Source of the DNA: an uncultured Clostridium sp.
GTDB taxonomy: Bacteria > Bacillota > Clostridia > Clostridiales > Clostridiaceae
Length of the DNA stretch: 64,000 nt
Direction: 5' to 3'
NCBI RefSeq assembly: GCF_934754915.1
Contig: NZ_CAKVKB010000007.1
Location: 7,604-71,603, forward strand
A model generated the notes under the pieces. That model saw only the letters and a list, made by a program, of their open reading frames with translations. It was not told the origin of the DNA and did no database searches. Position numbers and translations under genes: made by a program. Of the stretch, positions 44,559 to 53,413 are shown in pieces. The number at the start of each line of letters is the position of its first letter. Position 1 is the stretch's first letter.

Positions 44559-45491
44559 TTAACATATATTAGGCAATTCAAATAATTCAAAATCCTTTTC
44601 TTTAACAAAGCAATTATATAGTTTTATAGCAATTATATTTAATTCCATTATATCTTCATCTTCTATTCTTCCCTTATCTTTTATCCTATATAATGATGCA
44701 TTTATTTCCTTAAAGAATCTTGTAATTTCATCTGCTATAAATTCTTTTGAATATCCATCTCTTTTTAATACAGCAAGTCTCTTTTTAAAATCAAAAATTT
44801 TTAAGGGTGCCAATAAATATATATTATCTTCAACTAATTTTCTAAAATTATATTTCCAACTTTTAAGAATATCAACAGAAATATTCTTGCCCTCATTAGA
44901 TGAAAATTTAAACTTATCTGGTACTTCTACATTAGAATCTAAAACAATGATTTTCAAATTATTTTCCTCTTTTGATATTGATAGATTCTCTTCATTATAA
45001 CAAACTTTTTTATATAAACTTTTTTTAACTTGAAAATTAACTACATTTTTAAAATTTTCGTTTTCATACTTCTTTTTCATATAAATTGCTATATTATTAG
45101 AATCATATATCTGTAACCCTATCTTGTACTGAAATTTTCTATAATCATCTACTGCTTCTATTACAAATGAATTTTTTGTATTTATACATTCTCTATCAAA
45201 ATTTATAACAGTGTCTATACTAAGACAATCATCATATAAAAAATTAATAAAATCTATAATAGGTTGTTTGTTGTTAAGCAAAAACAATTGTTTAATCGTT
45301 TCTGCTGCTTCATTCATATTACTGCTATAATCTTTAACCTCTTCATCAATACAACTGCAAAATTTATTTTCAAAATCGTTATAACACTTTTCTTCTGTTT
45401 TTTCATTTATTTTATATCTGATTTTTTCTCTCGTTATAGAATCTATTTTTTTCTCTTTTTTTGTATCATTCAATAATATTAATTTATTCAT
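44559..45491 (-). CDS. Uncharacterised protein, possibly degenerate Rpn/PD-(D/E)XK family
   Basis: Not firmly recognised. The 310 residues are Lys/Glu/Asn-rich and have no membrane segment or signal. The stretch PIIDFINFLYDDCLSIDTVI, then FVIEAVDDYRKFQYKIGLQI, resembles the layout of Rpn transposase-nuclease proteins (LIDFLN ... D ... ExQ), and the later YLLAPLKIFDFKKRL fits their C-terminal part. If so, the ExQ motif has become GLQ, which removes a catalytic Glu. ATG at 45491 follows GAGGTGG; the ORF start at 45566 has no ribosome site. Confidence 0.45.
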   Translation of the reverse strand: MNKLILLNDTKKEKKIDSITREKIRYKINEKTEEKCYNDFENKFCSCIDEEVKDYSSNMNEAAETIKQLFLLNNKQPIIDFINFLYDDCLSIDTVINFDRECINTKNSFVIEAVDDYRKFQYKIGLQIYDSNNIAIYMKKKYENENFKNVVNFQVKKSLYKKVCYNEENLSISKEENNLKIIVLDSNVEVPDKFKFSSNEGKNISVDILKSWKYNFRKLVEDNIYLLAPLKIFDFKKRLAVLKRDGYSKEFIADEITRFFKEINASLYRIKDKGRIEDEDIMELNIIAIKLYNCFVKEKDFELFELPNIC

Positions 45492-45680
45492 ATCATATTC
45501 CACCTCATAATGGATTATTACCATAATATGCTTTTTATATTCCAATATTATACTCTTCTTTAACAAACATAAAAATATTCTTTAACAATATATTACACCA
45601 ATATTTTTCGAAATTAAATTATAAGATATTACATATTTTAGTATTTAAATTTACACTTTAAAGTAAATTTTAAAAAAATA

Positions 45681-45710
45681 AAATCGTAGTACAATACCAT
45701 ACTACGATTA
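45681..45710 (-). terminator. Terminator of tRNA-Trp copy 1
   Basis: AATCGTAGTA (45682-45691) and TACTACGATT (45700-45709) form a 10-bp stem. On the minus strand a long T-run follows, 5 nt after the tRNA 3' end. Confidence 0.88.
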
Positions 45711-45714
45711 GCTT

Positions 45715-45789
45715 TGGCAGGGGCACTAGGATTTGAACCCAGAACCAATGGTTTTGGAGACCACTACTCTACCGTTGAGCCATACCCCT
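45715..45789 (-). tRNA. tRNA-Trp (CCA anticodon), copy 1
   Basis: The 75-nt cloverleaf has acceptor AGGGGTA/TGCCCCT, anticodon loop CTCCAAA (anticodon CCA), the T-loop GGTTCAAATCC and an encoded 3' GCCA. It is identical to the copy at 51956 and lies in the same orientation. It has its own promoter and terminator. Confidence 0.98.
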
Positions 45790-45801
45790 AAGACATTTGT
45801 T

Positions 45802-45831
45802 ATTCTACCATAATCTTTTTATTTTTGTCAA
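45802..45831 (-). promoter_or_regulatory. Promoter of tRNA-Trp copy 1
   Basis: Minus-strand TTGACA (45826-45831), an 18-bp spacer and TAGAAT (45802-45807). Confidence 0.75.
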
Positions 45832-45995
45832 TATTTTTTTAATTAAGATTATATTTTTTATTCAATCTGATAGTATCTCAGAAATTTTACTAATAATTAT
45901 ACACAAAAACACATATTTTAAATCTTATTTTCTGATTAAATTTCTATATTTTCAAAATACTTATTATTAATTAAAATTCATATACAATATCCACA

Positions 45996-46229
45996 TCATA
46001 TATAGTATAATTTTTCGTTATCTACATATTCACATTTAATAATTCCTTTTTCAAGCATTTCATTTAAGGAAAGTACAATATCCTGTGCTATAATTTCTTC
46101 TTCATTTAAATCCTCATAATACTTTCCTTTATTCATCATATGAAACCGTATATACAATTCACTTACAGAAACCTTTCCATTGACTTTTAAATAATCCATA
46201 ATTTTCGAAGTTATTATTTCTTTATTCAT
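45996..46229 (-). CDS. Small hypothetical protein, winged-helix-like
   Basis: 77 residues, not recognised. The pattern SKIMDYLKVNGKVSVSELYI, a second helical part and a KCEYVDNEKLYYI hairpin at the end look like a winged helix-turn-helix without any ligand domain. ATG 46229 lies 8 nt after GGAGG; a longer GTG ORF includes that ribosome site. No partner gene in the same direction nearby. Confidence 0.6.
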   Translation of the reverse strand: MNKEIITSKIMDYLKVNGKVSVSELYIRFHMMNKGKYYEDLNEEEIIAQDIVLSLNEMLEKGIIKCEYVDNEKLYYI

Positions 46230-46324
46230 GTTTTGTTCCTCCACAAAATAATAATTTTATTTATAATAATTTCTTATGTTAATTATTAATAACTTATTAT
46301 TCTATTAGTATTATATTATTTTTC

Positions 46325-46353
46325 TTGTTTAAATTACCATATTATTTTATAAT
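46325..46353 (+). promoter_or_regulatory. Promoter of the NMO/FabK-type gene
   Basis: TTGTTT (46325-46330), 17 bp, TATAAT (46348-46353); a second TATAAT follows at 46353. Confidence 0.5.
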
Positions 46354-46365
46354 ATAATTACAATT

Positions 46366-46396
46366 AGTTTGATAATCAAAATATTTAATAATCAAA
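46366..46396 (+). promoter_or_regulatory. FabT-like palindrome and half site
   Basis: TTTGATAATCAAA (46368-46380) is a perfect 6+1+6 palindrome that resembles the streptococcal FabT box (TTTGATTATCAAA). A second TAATCAAAAT follows about 10 bp later. It lies just after the predicted transcription start. Confidence 0.55.
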
Positions 46397-46424
46397 ATTA
46401 TTTAATCGAAAGGATCTATGTACA

Positions 46425-47492
46425 ATGAAATTTAATTCTCTTAAAATCGGAAATTTGACTGCTGAAATTCCAATAATACAAGGTGGTATGGGAATTGGTG
46501 TATCTTCTTCAAAATTAGCTTCCGCTGTAGCAAATGAAGGCGGAATCGGAATAATTTCTTCTGCTCAATTGGGTTATAATGAACCAGATTTTGAAAAAAA
46601 TCCTCTTGAAGCAAACTTAAGAGCTTTAAAAAAGCATATACGTCTTGCTAAATCAAAAGCACCAAATGGCATTATAGGAATTAATGCTATGGCTGCAACA
46701 AATCACTATACAGAACATATTCAAGCTGCTATTGAAGCTGGTGTAGATTTGATAATTTCAGGTGCAGGCCTTCCTACAGCTCTTCCTAAAGCAGTGCAAG
46801 GACATGATGTAAAAATTGCTCCTATAGTATCTTCTTTAAAAGCTGCAAAAGTAATTCTTAAACTTTGGGATAAACATGATAATATTGCTCCTGATCTTAT
46901 CGTAATAGAAGGACCTAAAGCTGGAGGACATTTAGGTTTTAAGTTAAATGAATTAAATGATGAACACTTAGATTTTGATAAAACTGTTACTGATATAATA
47001 ACAGAAACAAAAAAATATGAAGAAAAATATAATAAAAAAATTCCTATCGTTGTGGGCGGAGGTGTCTTTGATGGAAATGACATAGCTCATTATTTAAAAC
47101 TTGGTGCGGCTGGAGTTCAAATGGCTACAAGATTTGTTGTAACTGAAGAATGTGATGCTTCTCAGGAATTTAAAGATGCATATATCAATTGCACAAAGGA
47201 CAGAATCCAAATTGTAAAAAGTCCAGTTGGAATGCCAGGAAGAGCTATCAGAAACAAATTTGTAGAAAATTCATCATCAGAGCCTCAAAAAATTACACAT
47301 TGTTATAACTGCCTTACTCCTTGCAATCCAGCAAATACACCTTACTGTATAAGTAAAGCTCTTATAAATGCTGTTAATGGAAATGTAGATGAAGGACTTA
47401 TATTCTGTGGTGAAAATGCATATAGGCTTACAAAAATGACAACGGTTAAAGATTTAATGAATGAACTTGTTACAGAATTGAAAAATGCTTAA
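46425..47492 (+). CDS. Nitronate monooxygenase/FabK-like FMN protein
   Basis: TIM-barrel flavoprotein of 355 residues of the NPD family, which includes nitronate monooxygenase and enoyl-ACP reductase II (FabK). FMN-binding motifs are visible as IIQGGMGIGVSS, IEGPKAGGHLGF and VVGGGVFDGNDIA, followed by GAAGVQMATRFV. The C-terminal HCYNCLTPCNPANTPYC has four cysteines in a cluster, which could bind metal. ATG follows AAAGGATC. The FabT-like palindrome upstream points to lipid metabolism, but substrate identity cannot be settled by reading. Confidence 0.85.
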   Translation: MKFNSLKIGNLTAEIPIIQGGMGIGVSSSKLASAVANEGGIGIISSAQLGYNEPDFEKNPLEANLRALKKHIRLAKSKAPNGIIGINAMAATNHYTEHIQAAIEAGVDLIISGAGLPTALPKAVQGHDVKIAPIVSSLKAAKVILKLWDKHDNIAPDLIVIEGPKAGGHLGFKLNELNDEHLDFDKTVTDIITETKKYEEKYNKKIPIVVGGGVFDGNDIAHYLKLGAAGVQMATRFVVTEECDASQEFKDAYINCTKDRIQIVKSPVGMPGRAIRNKFVENSSSEPQKITHCYNCLTPCNPANTPYCISKALINAVNGNVDEGLIFCGENAYRLTKMTTVKDLMNELVTELKNA

Positions 47493-47502
47493 TATTATGA
47501 AT

Positions 47503-47540
47503 AAAAGTACTGGACTTTTAATATTAATCCAGTACTTTTT
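47503..47540. terminator. Terminator between NMO/FabK-type and GH31 genes
   Basis: AAAAGTACTGGA (47503-47514) is exactly inverted as TCCAGTACTTTT (47528-47539), with T-runs on both strands; the genes converge. Confidence 0.88.
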
Positions 47541-47574
47541 GATTTTATCCACAGAATTGTACTATTTTTTAATT

Positions 47575-49968
47575 TTAATCACAATTTAATTCACCTATGT
47601 TAAATATTGCTTTCCCATTTTCAATATTAATTTTTTTATTATTTACAACAATTTCTTCATATTCTGAATTAAAAATAGTAAATTCCACATATTTATATCC
47701 ATCATTAAAATTACTATGTTCTTTTATTATATTTATATTTAAACCATCTGCATTCTCTGTTTCAATCCTATAAAGATTATACTCTCCATTTTCATATTTA
47801 AAACTTTCACCATCATCTATATAATGAGTATAAACATCCTTAGTTTTCTCTTTGCCTAAATATATTTCAAGCTTTAATTTATTCATTTCTTTTTCACCAA
47901 TATAGTTCTGTTCTTCATAAACTGGAATTACCGCACCTTCTTTAATAAATATAGGACATATATCTAAAGGAGTATGTTTAATTAAATATTGCCCTCCTTC
48001 AAATTCCTCTTTTGTCCAATAGTCAATCCACCTATTTCCCTTTGGAAGATATACAATTCTACATTTAACTCCTTGTTCTAAAACAGGTGCAACTAAAACA
48101 TTTTCTCCACAAAGAAACTCATCACTTATAGTATACGTATTTTCATCATTTTGATAATTAAATAATAAAGGTCTTATAAATGGCGCTCCTGTTTTGCTTG
48201 ATTTCCACATCATATCATACATATAAGGTATCAATTTATAACGAAGTTTAATATATTTTCTATTAATTTCTTCTGTTTTTTTATCAAATGCCCATGGTTC
48301 TTGATCTCTTGTACCCATAACTGAATGATTTCTAAACAAAGGTGTAAATGCTCCGACTTGAACCCATCTACTTAACAATTCAGACGTACAATCATGTCCA
48401 AATCCACCTACATCAGTACCACAAAAAGTCATTCCACTAAGTCCCATATTCATGAGCATTGGTATAGACATTCTCAAGTGTTCCCATGTACTCTGATTGT
48501 CTCCAGTCCATGCTGTTGAATATTTCTGTGTACCAGAATATGCTGCTCTTGTAACAACAAATGGTCTCTTTCCAGTTGCAGCTTTTATTCCTTCATAAGT
48601 TGCTTTTGCCATAAAATGTCCATATACATTATGAATTTCTTTGTGTTGCACTAATGTTCCATCATTATTGAACATTACATCATCTGGAAGTGGTCCTCTA
48701 AAACTTGCAGGTTCATTCATATCATTCCATATGCCACTTACTCCTGTATCTACCATTATTTTTTGATTAGATGCCCACCATTTTCTCACATCGGAATTTA
48801 AAAAATCTGGATATGCTGCATCACCAGGCCATACCTCATTTACATAAACAATTCCATTCTTATCTGTTGCAAAGTAATTATTTTCAAGTCCTTCTTTAAA
48901 AATGTTATACTTTTTATCTACTTTAACTCCAGGATCAATTATTGTAACAACTTTAAATCCCATTTCATTAAGTTTTTTAATCATTGCTTCTGGATTACTA
49001 AATCTTTCATTATTCCACGTAAAAACTCTATATCCATCCATATAGTCAATATCCAGATAAATTGTATCACATGGAATATCCCTGTTTCTGAAATTTTCTG
49101 CAATTTCCATAACTCTTTTTTCTGTATCATATGACCATCGACACTGTTGATATCCAAGTGTCCATTTTTGTGGAAGAGGCATAGTTCCAGTCAAATAAGT
49201 ATATCCCTTTACAACATTTTTTATAGATGGACCATACAAAAAATAATAATCCAAATTTCCATCCACTGCTGAAAAATAGTAATACTCTGAATTATCTCTT
49301 CCCATATCAAAATGAGTTTCAAAATGATTATCAAAGAATATTCCAAATGCTTCTTCTTTATTCAATCCTATAAAAAATGGAGTTGATTGATAAAGCCTGT
49401 CAAAAGTCTCTCCATGAGGATTAGGATTATCTGTATTCCAATTAACATAGTGATAACCTTTTTTATCTAAATGTCCTGTTTTTTCACCAAAACCATAAAA
49501 ATGCATATCATCTTCCATTTTTTTAGCTACATATACATTATGTTCTGAATCCTTGTTAGTTGAATGGCCTTCTGCTTCAGCAAGAAGATAATCACCATAT
49601 CTCCTCTTAAAAGGATTCTGCTCTCCTCTATAATCTTGACATAATACTTTATTATTACTGTCATATATATCAACAATAAAATTATTGTATATATTTATCT
49701 TAAGTTTATCTGTTATGATTTTTATTCCTTCTTCTATTTCTTCTACTTTAAACTCACACTTATTGCATGATATTAACTCATCTATATTTTCAACAGCTTT
49801 TGAATTCCTTTCCTTCCTAAATAAAGGTACAAAAAAGTTTACAATTTCATCTGATATAATTGAAACATATGCTTCAACATTCTCATATTTTATTATTATC
49901 TTATTTCCATCGATATTATATCCAGTCATATTACCATAATTTTTTTTACCCTCTCTGAATAAATTCAT
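47575..49968 (-). CDS. GH31 alpha-glucosidase
   Basis: Glycoside hydrolase of 797 residues without signal peptide, so cytosolic. It has an N-terminal beta domain, the barrel beginning near KWTLGYQQCRWSY (268-280), nucleophile Asp416 in WNDMNEP and the acid/base Asp490 in WTGDNQSTW, then C-terminal beta domains. It probably frees glucose from alpha-linked oligosaccharides; alpha-xylosidase is the alternative in this family. ATG 49968 follows AGGAGGA, unlike the ORF start at 49989. The AraC gene lies 120 bp upstream in the same direction. Confidence 0.93.
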   Translation of the reverse strand: MNLFREGKKNYGNMTGYNIDGNKIIIKYENVEAYVSIISDEIVNFFVPLFRKERNSKAVENIDELISCNKCEFKVEEIEEGIKIITDKLKINIYNNFIVDIYDSNNKVLCQDYRGEQNPFKRRYGDYLLAEAEGHSTNKDSEHNVYVAKKMEDDMHFYGFGEKTGHLDKKGYHYVNWNTDNPNPHGETFDRLYQSTPFFIGLNKEEAFGIFFDNHFETHFDMGRDNSEYYYFSAVDGNLDYYFLYGPSIKNVVKGYTYLTGTMPLPQKWTLGYQQCRWSYDTEKRVMEIAENFRNRDIPCDTIYLDIDYMDGYRVFTWNNERFSNPEAMIKKLNEMGFKVVTIIDPGVKVDKKYNIFKEGLENNYFATDKNGIVYVNEVWPGDAAYPDFLNSDVRKWWASNQKIMVDTGVSGIWNDMNEPASFRGPLPDDVMFNNDGTLVQHKEIHNVYGHFMAKATYEGIKAATGKRPFVVTRAAYSGTQKYSTAWTGDNQSTWEHLRMSIPMLMNMGLSGMTFCGTDVGGFGHDCTSELLSRWVQVGAFTPLFRNHSVMGTRDQEPWAFDKKTEEINRKYIKLRYKLIPYMYDMMWKSSKTGAPFIRPLLFNYQNDENTYTISDEFLCGENVLVAPVLEQGVKCRIVYLPKGNRWIDYWTKEEFEGGQYLIKHTPLDICPIFIKEGAVIPVYEEQNYIGEKEMNKLKLEIYLGKEKTKDVYTHYIDDGESFKYENGEYNLYRIETENADGLNINIIKEHSNFNDGYKYVEFTIFNSEYEEIVVNNKKINIENGKAIFNIGELNCD

Positions 49969-50091
49969 AATTCTCCTCCTAACAATCACATAATAAGTTT
50001 CTTTATTTTTACTTTTAATATAATTCTATATTTATATATTATAAGTTTATTTGAAAATTTTCTTATGAATTTATGATTTCAAATTACACTA

Positions 50092-51006
50092 TTATGACTT
50101 TTTTTCTTTAAACTTCTGTCTATATTTTATAGGACTCATTCCTGTTAATTTTTTAAATATATTTATAAAATTCCCCATATTATTAAATCCACATTCTAAG
50201 CATATATCCATTATTTTTCTATCTGTACTTATGAGAAGTTTTTCAATTTCTTTTATTCTATATTCATTAAGATATTCAATTGGTGATTTTCCAATCATAG
50301 ATTTAAAAAATCTACAGAAATACTGTTCATTCATATTTATCTGTTTTGCCATATCTTTTATATATATCTTTTCACCATAATTATCCTTTATATAAGAAAT
50401 AATAGTCTTTATATATTCAACTTTATAATCTCTATGTTCATTATTCTTTATAATCATTCCATTTTCATATAATATGGCTAAAATATTAAGAAGTGCTGCT
50501 TTAATTTTCATTTGAGATGAAATCTTTTCAATTAAATTTCCTTCTACCATTTGAGAAAGAGAACCTTCATTTTGAAAAGTATTCAAAATTTTTTCATATT
50601 CTGATGATATTAATTTAAAGCATTTATTATCAACATATAAGACTGGCAATAACTTTAAATTTCCATTTAACATAGGTTGAATAAGTTTCATTTCTACAGA
50701 ATCCATAATATCAAAACTAAGCATATTCAAATCAAATACAACAGCACTTTCACTATACGCATCCCTTGATTCAATACAATGAAGTTCTTCAGAATTTATA
50801 AAACAGAATCCCTCATCTTCAATAATGTATTTATTCATATCTATTTCCATTGTAAATTTCCCTTTTTTAAAATGAACTATCTCAAACTGATTATGCCAAT
50901 GATGTTTTACCTTAAGCTTCTCATTTTCACTTTTCATAACATAAAATCCACATGGAAAAGATTCTGTACCATGCTCTCTTAATTCTTTTAACTGATTTTT
51001 ATCCAT
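50092..51006 (-). CDS. AraC family transcriptional regulator
   Basis: 304 residues: an N-terminal cupin-type sensing domain (HHWHNQFEIVHFKKGKFTM, about 35-55) and the C-terminal AraC DNA-binding pair of helix-turn-helix motifs (about 205-300; DMAKQINMNEQYFCRFFK and CLECGFNNMGNFINIFKKL). Directly upstream of the alpha-glucosidase gene on the same strand, so it likely senses a sugar and controls that gene (inference). Confidence 0.92.
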   Translation of the reverse strand: MDKNQLKELREHGTESFPCGFYVMKSENEKLKVKHHWHNQFEIVHFKKGKFTMEIDMNKYIIEDEGFCFINSEELHCIESRDAYSESAVVFDLNMLSFDIMDSVEMKLIQPMLNGNLKLLPVLYVDNKCFKLISSEYEKILNTFQNEGSLSQMVEGNLIEKISSQMKIKAALLNILAILYENGMIIKNNEHRDYKVEYIKTIISYIKDNYGEKIYIKDMAKQINMNEQYFCRFFKSMIGKSPIEYLNEYRIKEIEKLLISTDRKIMDICLECGFNNMGNFINIFKKLTGMSPIKYRQKFKEKKS

Positions 51007-51054
51007 AATTCAGCCCCTTCTCCATTAAATTTTAACTTATGTATAAATTTTATT

Positions 51055-51102
51055 CGAATATAAAAAATTACTGAAGCAGTGCTTCAGTAATTCTCATATT
51101 CG
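51055..51102 (-). terminator. Palindromic terminator downstream of ridA
   Basis: AATTACTGAAGC (51066-51077) and GCTTCAGTAATT (51081-51092) form a perfect 12-bp stem with a 3-nt loop. Outer arms CGAATAT (51055-51061) and ATATTCG (51096-51102) extend the symmetry. T-run on the minus strand. Confidence 0.75.
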
Positions 51103-51135
51103 TTTAAATAAAATCATTATTATAAACTTACTAAA

Positions 51136-51510
51136 TTAAAGATGTGCAATTATCTCAACTTCACATAGTACTGATTTTGGAAGATCTTTTACAGCAACAC
51201 ATGAACGAGCAGGATTGCTCACAAAATACTTTCCATATATTTCATTGAATTTTGCGAAATCAGCAATATCAGCTAAAAAACATGTAGTTTTAATGACATT
51301 TTTAAAATCAATATTATTAGCTTCTAATATAGCTGAAATATTTTTCATTACCTGTTCAGTTTGTTCTTCTATATTTTTTCCTACTACTTCTCCATTTTCA
51401 GGATTTAAAGCAATCTGTCCTGATGCAAATAATAAATCTCCAAAACTTACAGCTTGAGAATATGGTCCTATAGCTGCTGGAGCCTTATCTGTTTTTGTGA
51501 ATTTTAACAT
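51136..51510 (-). CDS. ridA: RidA family enamine/imine deaminase
   Basis: Trimer-forming cytosolic protein of 124 residues that hydrolyses reactive enamine/imine intermediates such as 2-aminoacrylate. Family blocks: DKAPAAIGPYSQAV, LFASGQIALNPENGE, and the C-terminal NPARSCVAVKDLPK with the conserved Arg, followed by CEVEIIA. Monocistronic. Confidence 0.95.
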   Translation of the reverse strand: MLKFTKTDKAPAAIGPYSQAVSFGDLLFASGQIALNPENGEVVGKNIEEQTEQVMKNISAILEANNIDFKNVIKTTCFLADIADFAKFNEIYGKYFVSNPARSCVAVKDLPKSVLCEVEIIAHL

Positions 51511-51799
51511 ATGTATCTCACCCCAATTTGTATATTTTATACAATATATTATATACTACATGAACAAAATAATCTATTACTGATTTATTAATTTATAATC
51601 TATATTATGAAAGCTTCTATTAATTCTTTTAGTTTTTTATCTCTGCATCAATTAAAGTCACCCTTCATAAATTTAACATCAATAAATGCACATGATTTTA
51701 ATTTACACTATTTTTACACTCTATATCCCAATGCAATATAATCTTATAAGGATTTTACTGATACTCTTAAACCTTGCTAATACCTTATTATATCAGCAT

Positions 51800-51856
51800 T
51801 TATGAGTTTATATAGAACAATGGTCCATTTGGTGGATAATACTTTAGCCTTTTCAT
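51800..51856 (-). pseudogene. Possible short ORF or gene remnant
   Basis: In the 445-bp gap 51511-51955 a reading frame encodes MKRLKYYPPNGPLFYINS and stop, and stays open upstream to about 51890 (KLKPSYINRLRG before it). The composition looks protein-like (YYPPNGPLFY), unlike random AT-rich DNA. It has an AGAGGG directly before the ATG. Probably the end of a decayed gene; a real small peptide is less likely. I could not identify the family. The rest of the gap shows nothing clear. Confidence 0.3.
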
Positions 51857-51928
51857 CCCTCTTAATCTATTGATATAACTAGGTTTCAACTTTAAAAATT
51901 TTTATATTTTCCTATACGTTAAAAAAAG

Positions 51929-51950
51929 CCGTAGCACAATGTGCTACGAC
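51929..51950 (-). terminator. Terminator of tRNA-Trp copy 2
   Basis: CGTAGCAC (51930-51937) and GTGCTACG (51941-51948), 3-nt loop, with seven T residues after it on the minus strand. Confidence 0.85.
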
Positions 51951-51955
51951 AATTT

Positions 51956-52030
51956 TGGCAGGGGCACTAGGATTTGAACCCAGAACCAATGGTTTTGGAG
52001 ACCACTACTCTACCGTTGAGCCATACCCCT
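51956..52030 (-). tRNA. tRNA-Trp (CCA anticodon), copy 2
   Basis: Identical over all 75 nt to the copy at 45715 and also over AAGACATT just upstream of the 5' end. The anticodon loop is CTCCAAA and CCA is encoded. Promoter and terminator differ from those of copy 1, so the duplication is old or only the gene core is kept identical. Confidence 0.98.
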
Positions 52031-52042
52031 AAGACATTGATT

Positions 52043-52071
52043 ATTATATAATAAAATTTTGAACAATGCAA
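52043..52071 (-). promoter_or_regulatory. Promoter of tRNA-Trp copy 2
   Basis: Minus-strand TTGCAT (52066-52071), a 17-bp spacer and TATAAT (52043-52048). Confidence 0.7.
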
Positions 52072-52192
52072 GATTTTTTTATTATATTTTATAACGATTT
52101 AAATTTTCATTTAAATCATTATAAAATATTTTTAAAATCACTAATATAACCAATTCACAATACTTATTGTTAATTTTCTCAAAATAACAGAC

Positions 52193-53086
52193 TTATTCTG
52201 CATTTTCATCCTTTGCAAATTTACTCAATTCACTTGCATTATATTCAATTAATTCATCAAAAGACATTTTGCCATAATACTTCCATAAACGTATTGAATA
52301 ATATGGTGATAAATCCAAACCTGAAGGATATTCACCGTCATCAACTATAATTACTTTATTTATATCTAAATTATTTATTTTTATAAATTCACTTAATTCA
52401 TGATTATCGAGTTTTAATATATTTAATCCAAAACTCTTTAATAAATAATCAAAATCACTGTTCAATGTTATAAATGTGAAATCATTAAGATTTTTCATTT
52501 TCTTATCATATTTATTAATCTTATTATCTAACTCTTTTATTGCTTTATTATAATTTTCTTCATAATAATCTCTATTTTGAGGATCTCTATCTTGTATTGC
52601 TGCTTTAACATTATAAAGAGCTATCTTATATTCATCTACTCCATTAAAGTAATATGGATTTTCTTTGCTTGATCCATCAACATTATAATTTAATAGTCTT
52701 ATACCTCTTGCCAAATTTATTATGCCAAGATTACCCTTTTTTAATTCATCAATAAATGCATTTGCCCATGGTTCAAAACTAGTTCCTGAATATATAAATA
52801 AATCCATATTAGAAACATTATCTATAACATCATTACTATATTTAAAATTTATTATATCTTTTTCTTCTGTAAACATATATTCAACATTGTGCTTGTCCCC
52901 AGTTATTTTTTTTACCATATCATATTGTGGTTTATTTACTGTCATTATATTCAAATAAACATCTCTGCTCTGTACTCTATTTACAGAGCTGTTGTCTGTA
53001 TTTGCTAATAAGGGCCTTGAAAATACACTCATACCCAAAGACAAAACAATCGTAATCAAAACCATTGCAAAAGTGATTTTTTTCAC
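52193..53086 (-). CDS. ZnuA-fold protein lacking metal ligands
   Basis: 297 residues from GTG 53086, which is 8 nt after AGGAGGTG. An N-terminal hydrophobic segment (about 5-25) has no lipobox Cys, so it is secreted or membrane-anchored. The fold follows cluster 9 binding proteins: MDLFIYSGTSFEPWANAF, RDYYEENYNKAI and LNSDFDYLLKSFGL align with znuA at 40213. All three His ligand positions are changed (EPHDY to a TEEKDII region, DPHSW to NPYYF, GHAAF to NSDFD). Metal binding is therefore unlikely. Its role is unknown; no transporter gene is nearby. Confidence 0.7.
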   Translation of the reverse strand: MKKITFAMVLITIVLSLGMSVFSRPLLANTDNSSVNRVQSRDVYLNIMTVNKPQYDMVKKITGDKHNVEYMFTEEKDIINFKYSNDVIDNVSNMDLFIYSGTSFEPWANAFIDELKKGNLGIINLARGIRLLNYNVDGSSKENPYYFNGVDEYKIALYNVKAAIQDRDPQNRDYYEENYNKAIKELDNKINKYDKKMKNLNDFTFITLNSDFDYLLKSFGLNILKLDNHELSEFIKINNLDINKVIIVDDGEYPSGLDLSPYYSIRLWKYYGKMSFDELIEYNASELSKFAKDENAE

Positions 53087-53413
53087 TGAAAGCACCTCCT
53101 GCACTTTTCAACCCATTCTATTTTAAAATTATAAACTTCTGTTTAAAATATAGTTATCAAAAAATTAATAACTAACATATATACTATACTTAACAAATTT
53201 ATTAATAATTATAATTAATATTATACTTTATTATAACAGCTAATACAAAAGAAATATATACAAAATTATTACATTTTAATGCAGCACCTATAAATATGAA
53301 AAAAAAATCCCATAATATTATTTAATTTGCTTTTATAAAATTTTGATATACAATAAAAGAATAAGAAAATGTTTAAATATAATTTTCACAAATTTTAAAC
53401 TCGGAGGTATTTT
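53087..53413. other. 327-bp AT-rich gap between divergent genes
   Basis: Promoters for the ZnuA-fold gene and tsaE must lie here, but no convincing -35/-10 pair, repeat or RNA structure was seen. Confidence 0.5.

Noticed and set aside
46425..47492. Calling the gene fabK outright
   Set aside because: The 355-residue length and the C-terminal Cys cluster fit the wider nitronate monooxygenase group, and substrate cannot be told by reading.
45715..52030. The interval between the two tRNA-Trp genes as an integrative element
   Set aside because: No integrase, excisionase or transfer gene lies in it, and the repeats are whole functional tRNA genes with separate promoters. Kept only as a recombination-prone segment.
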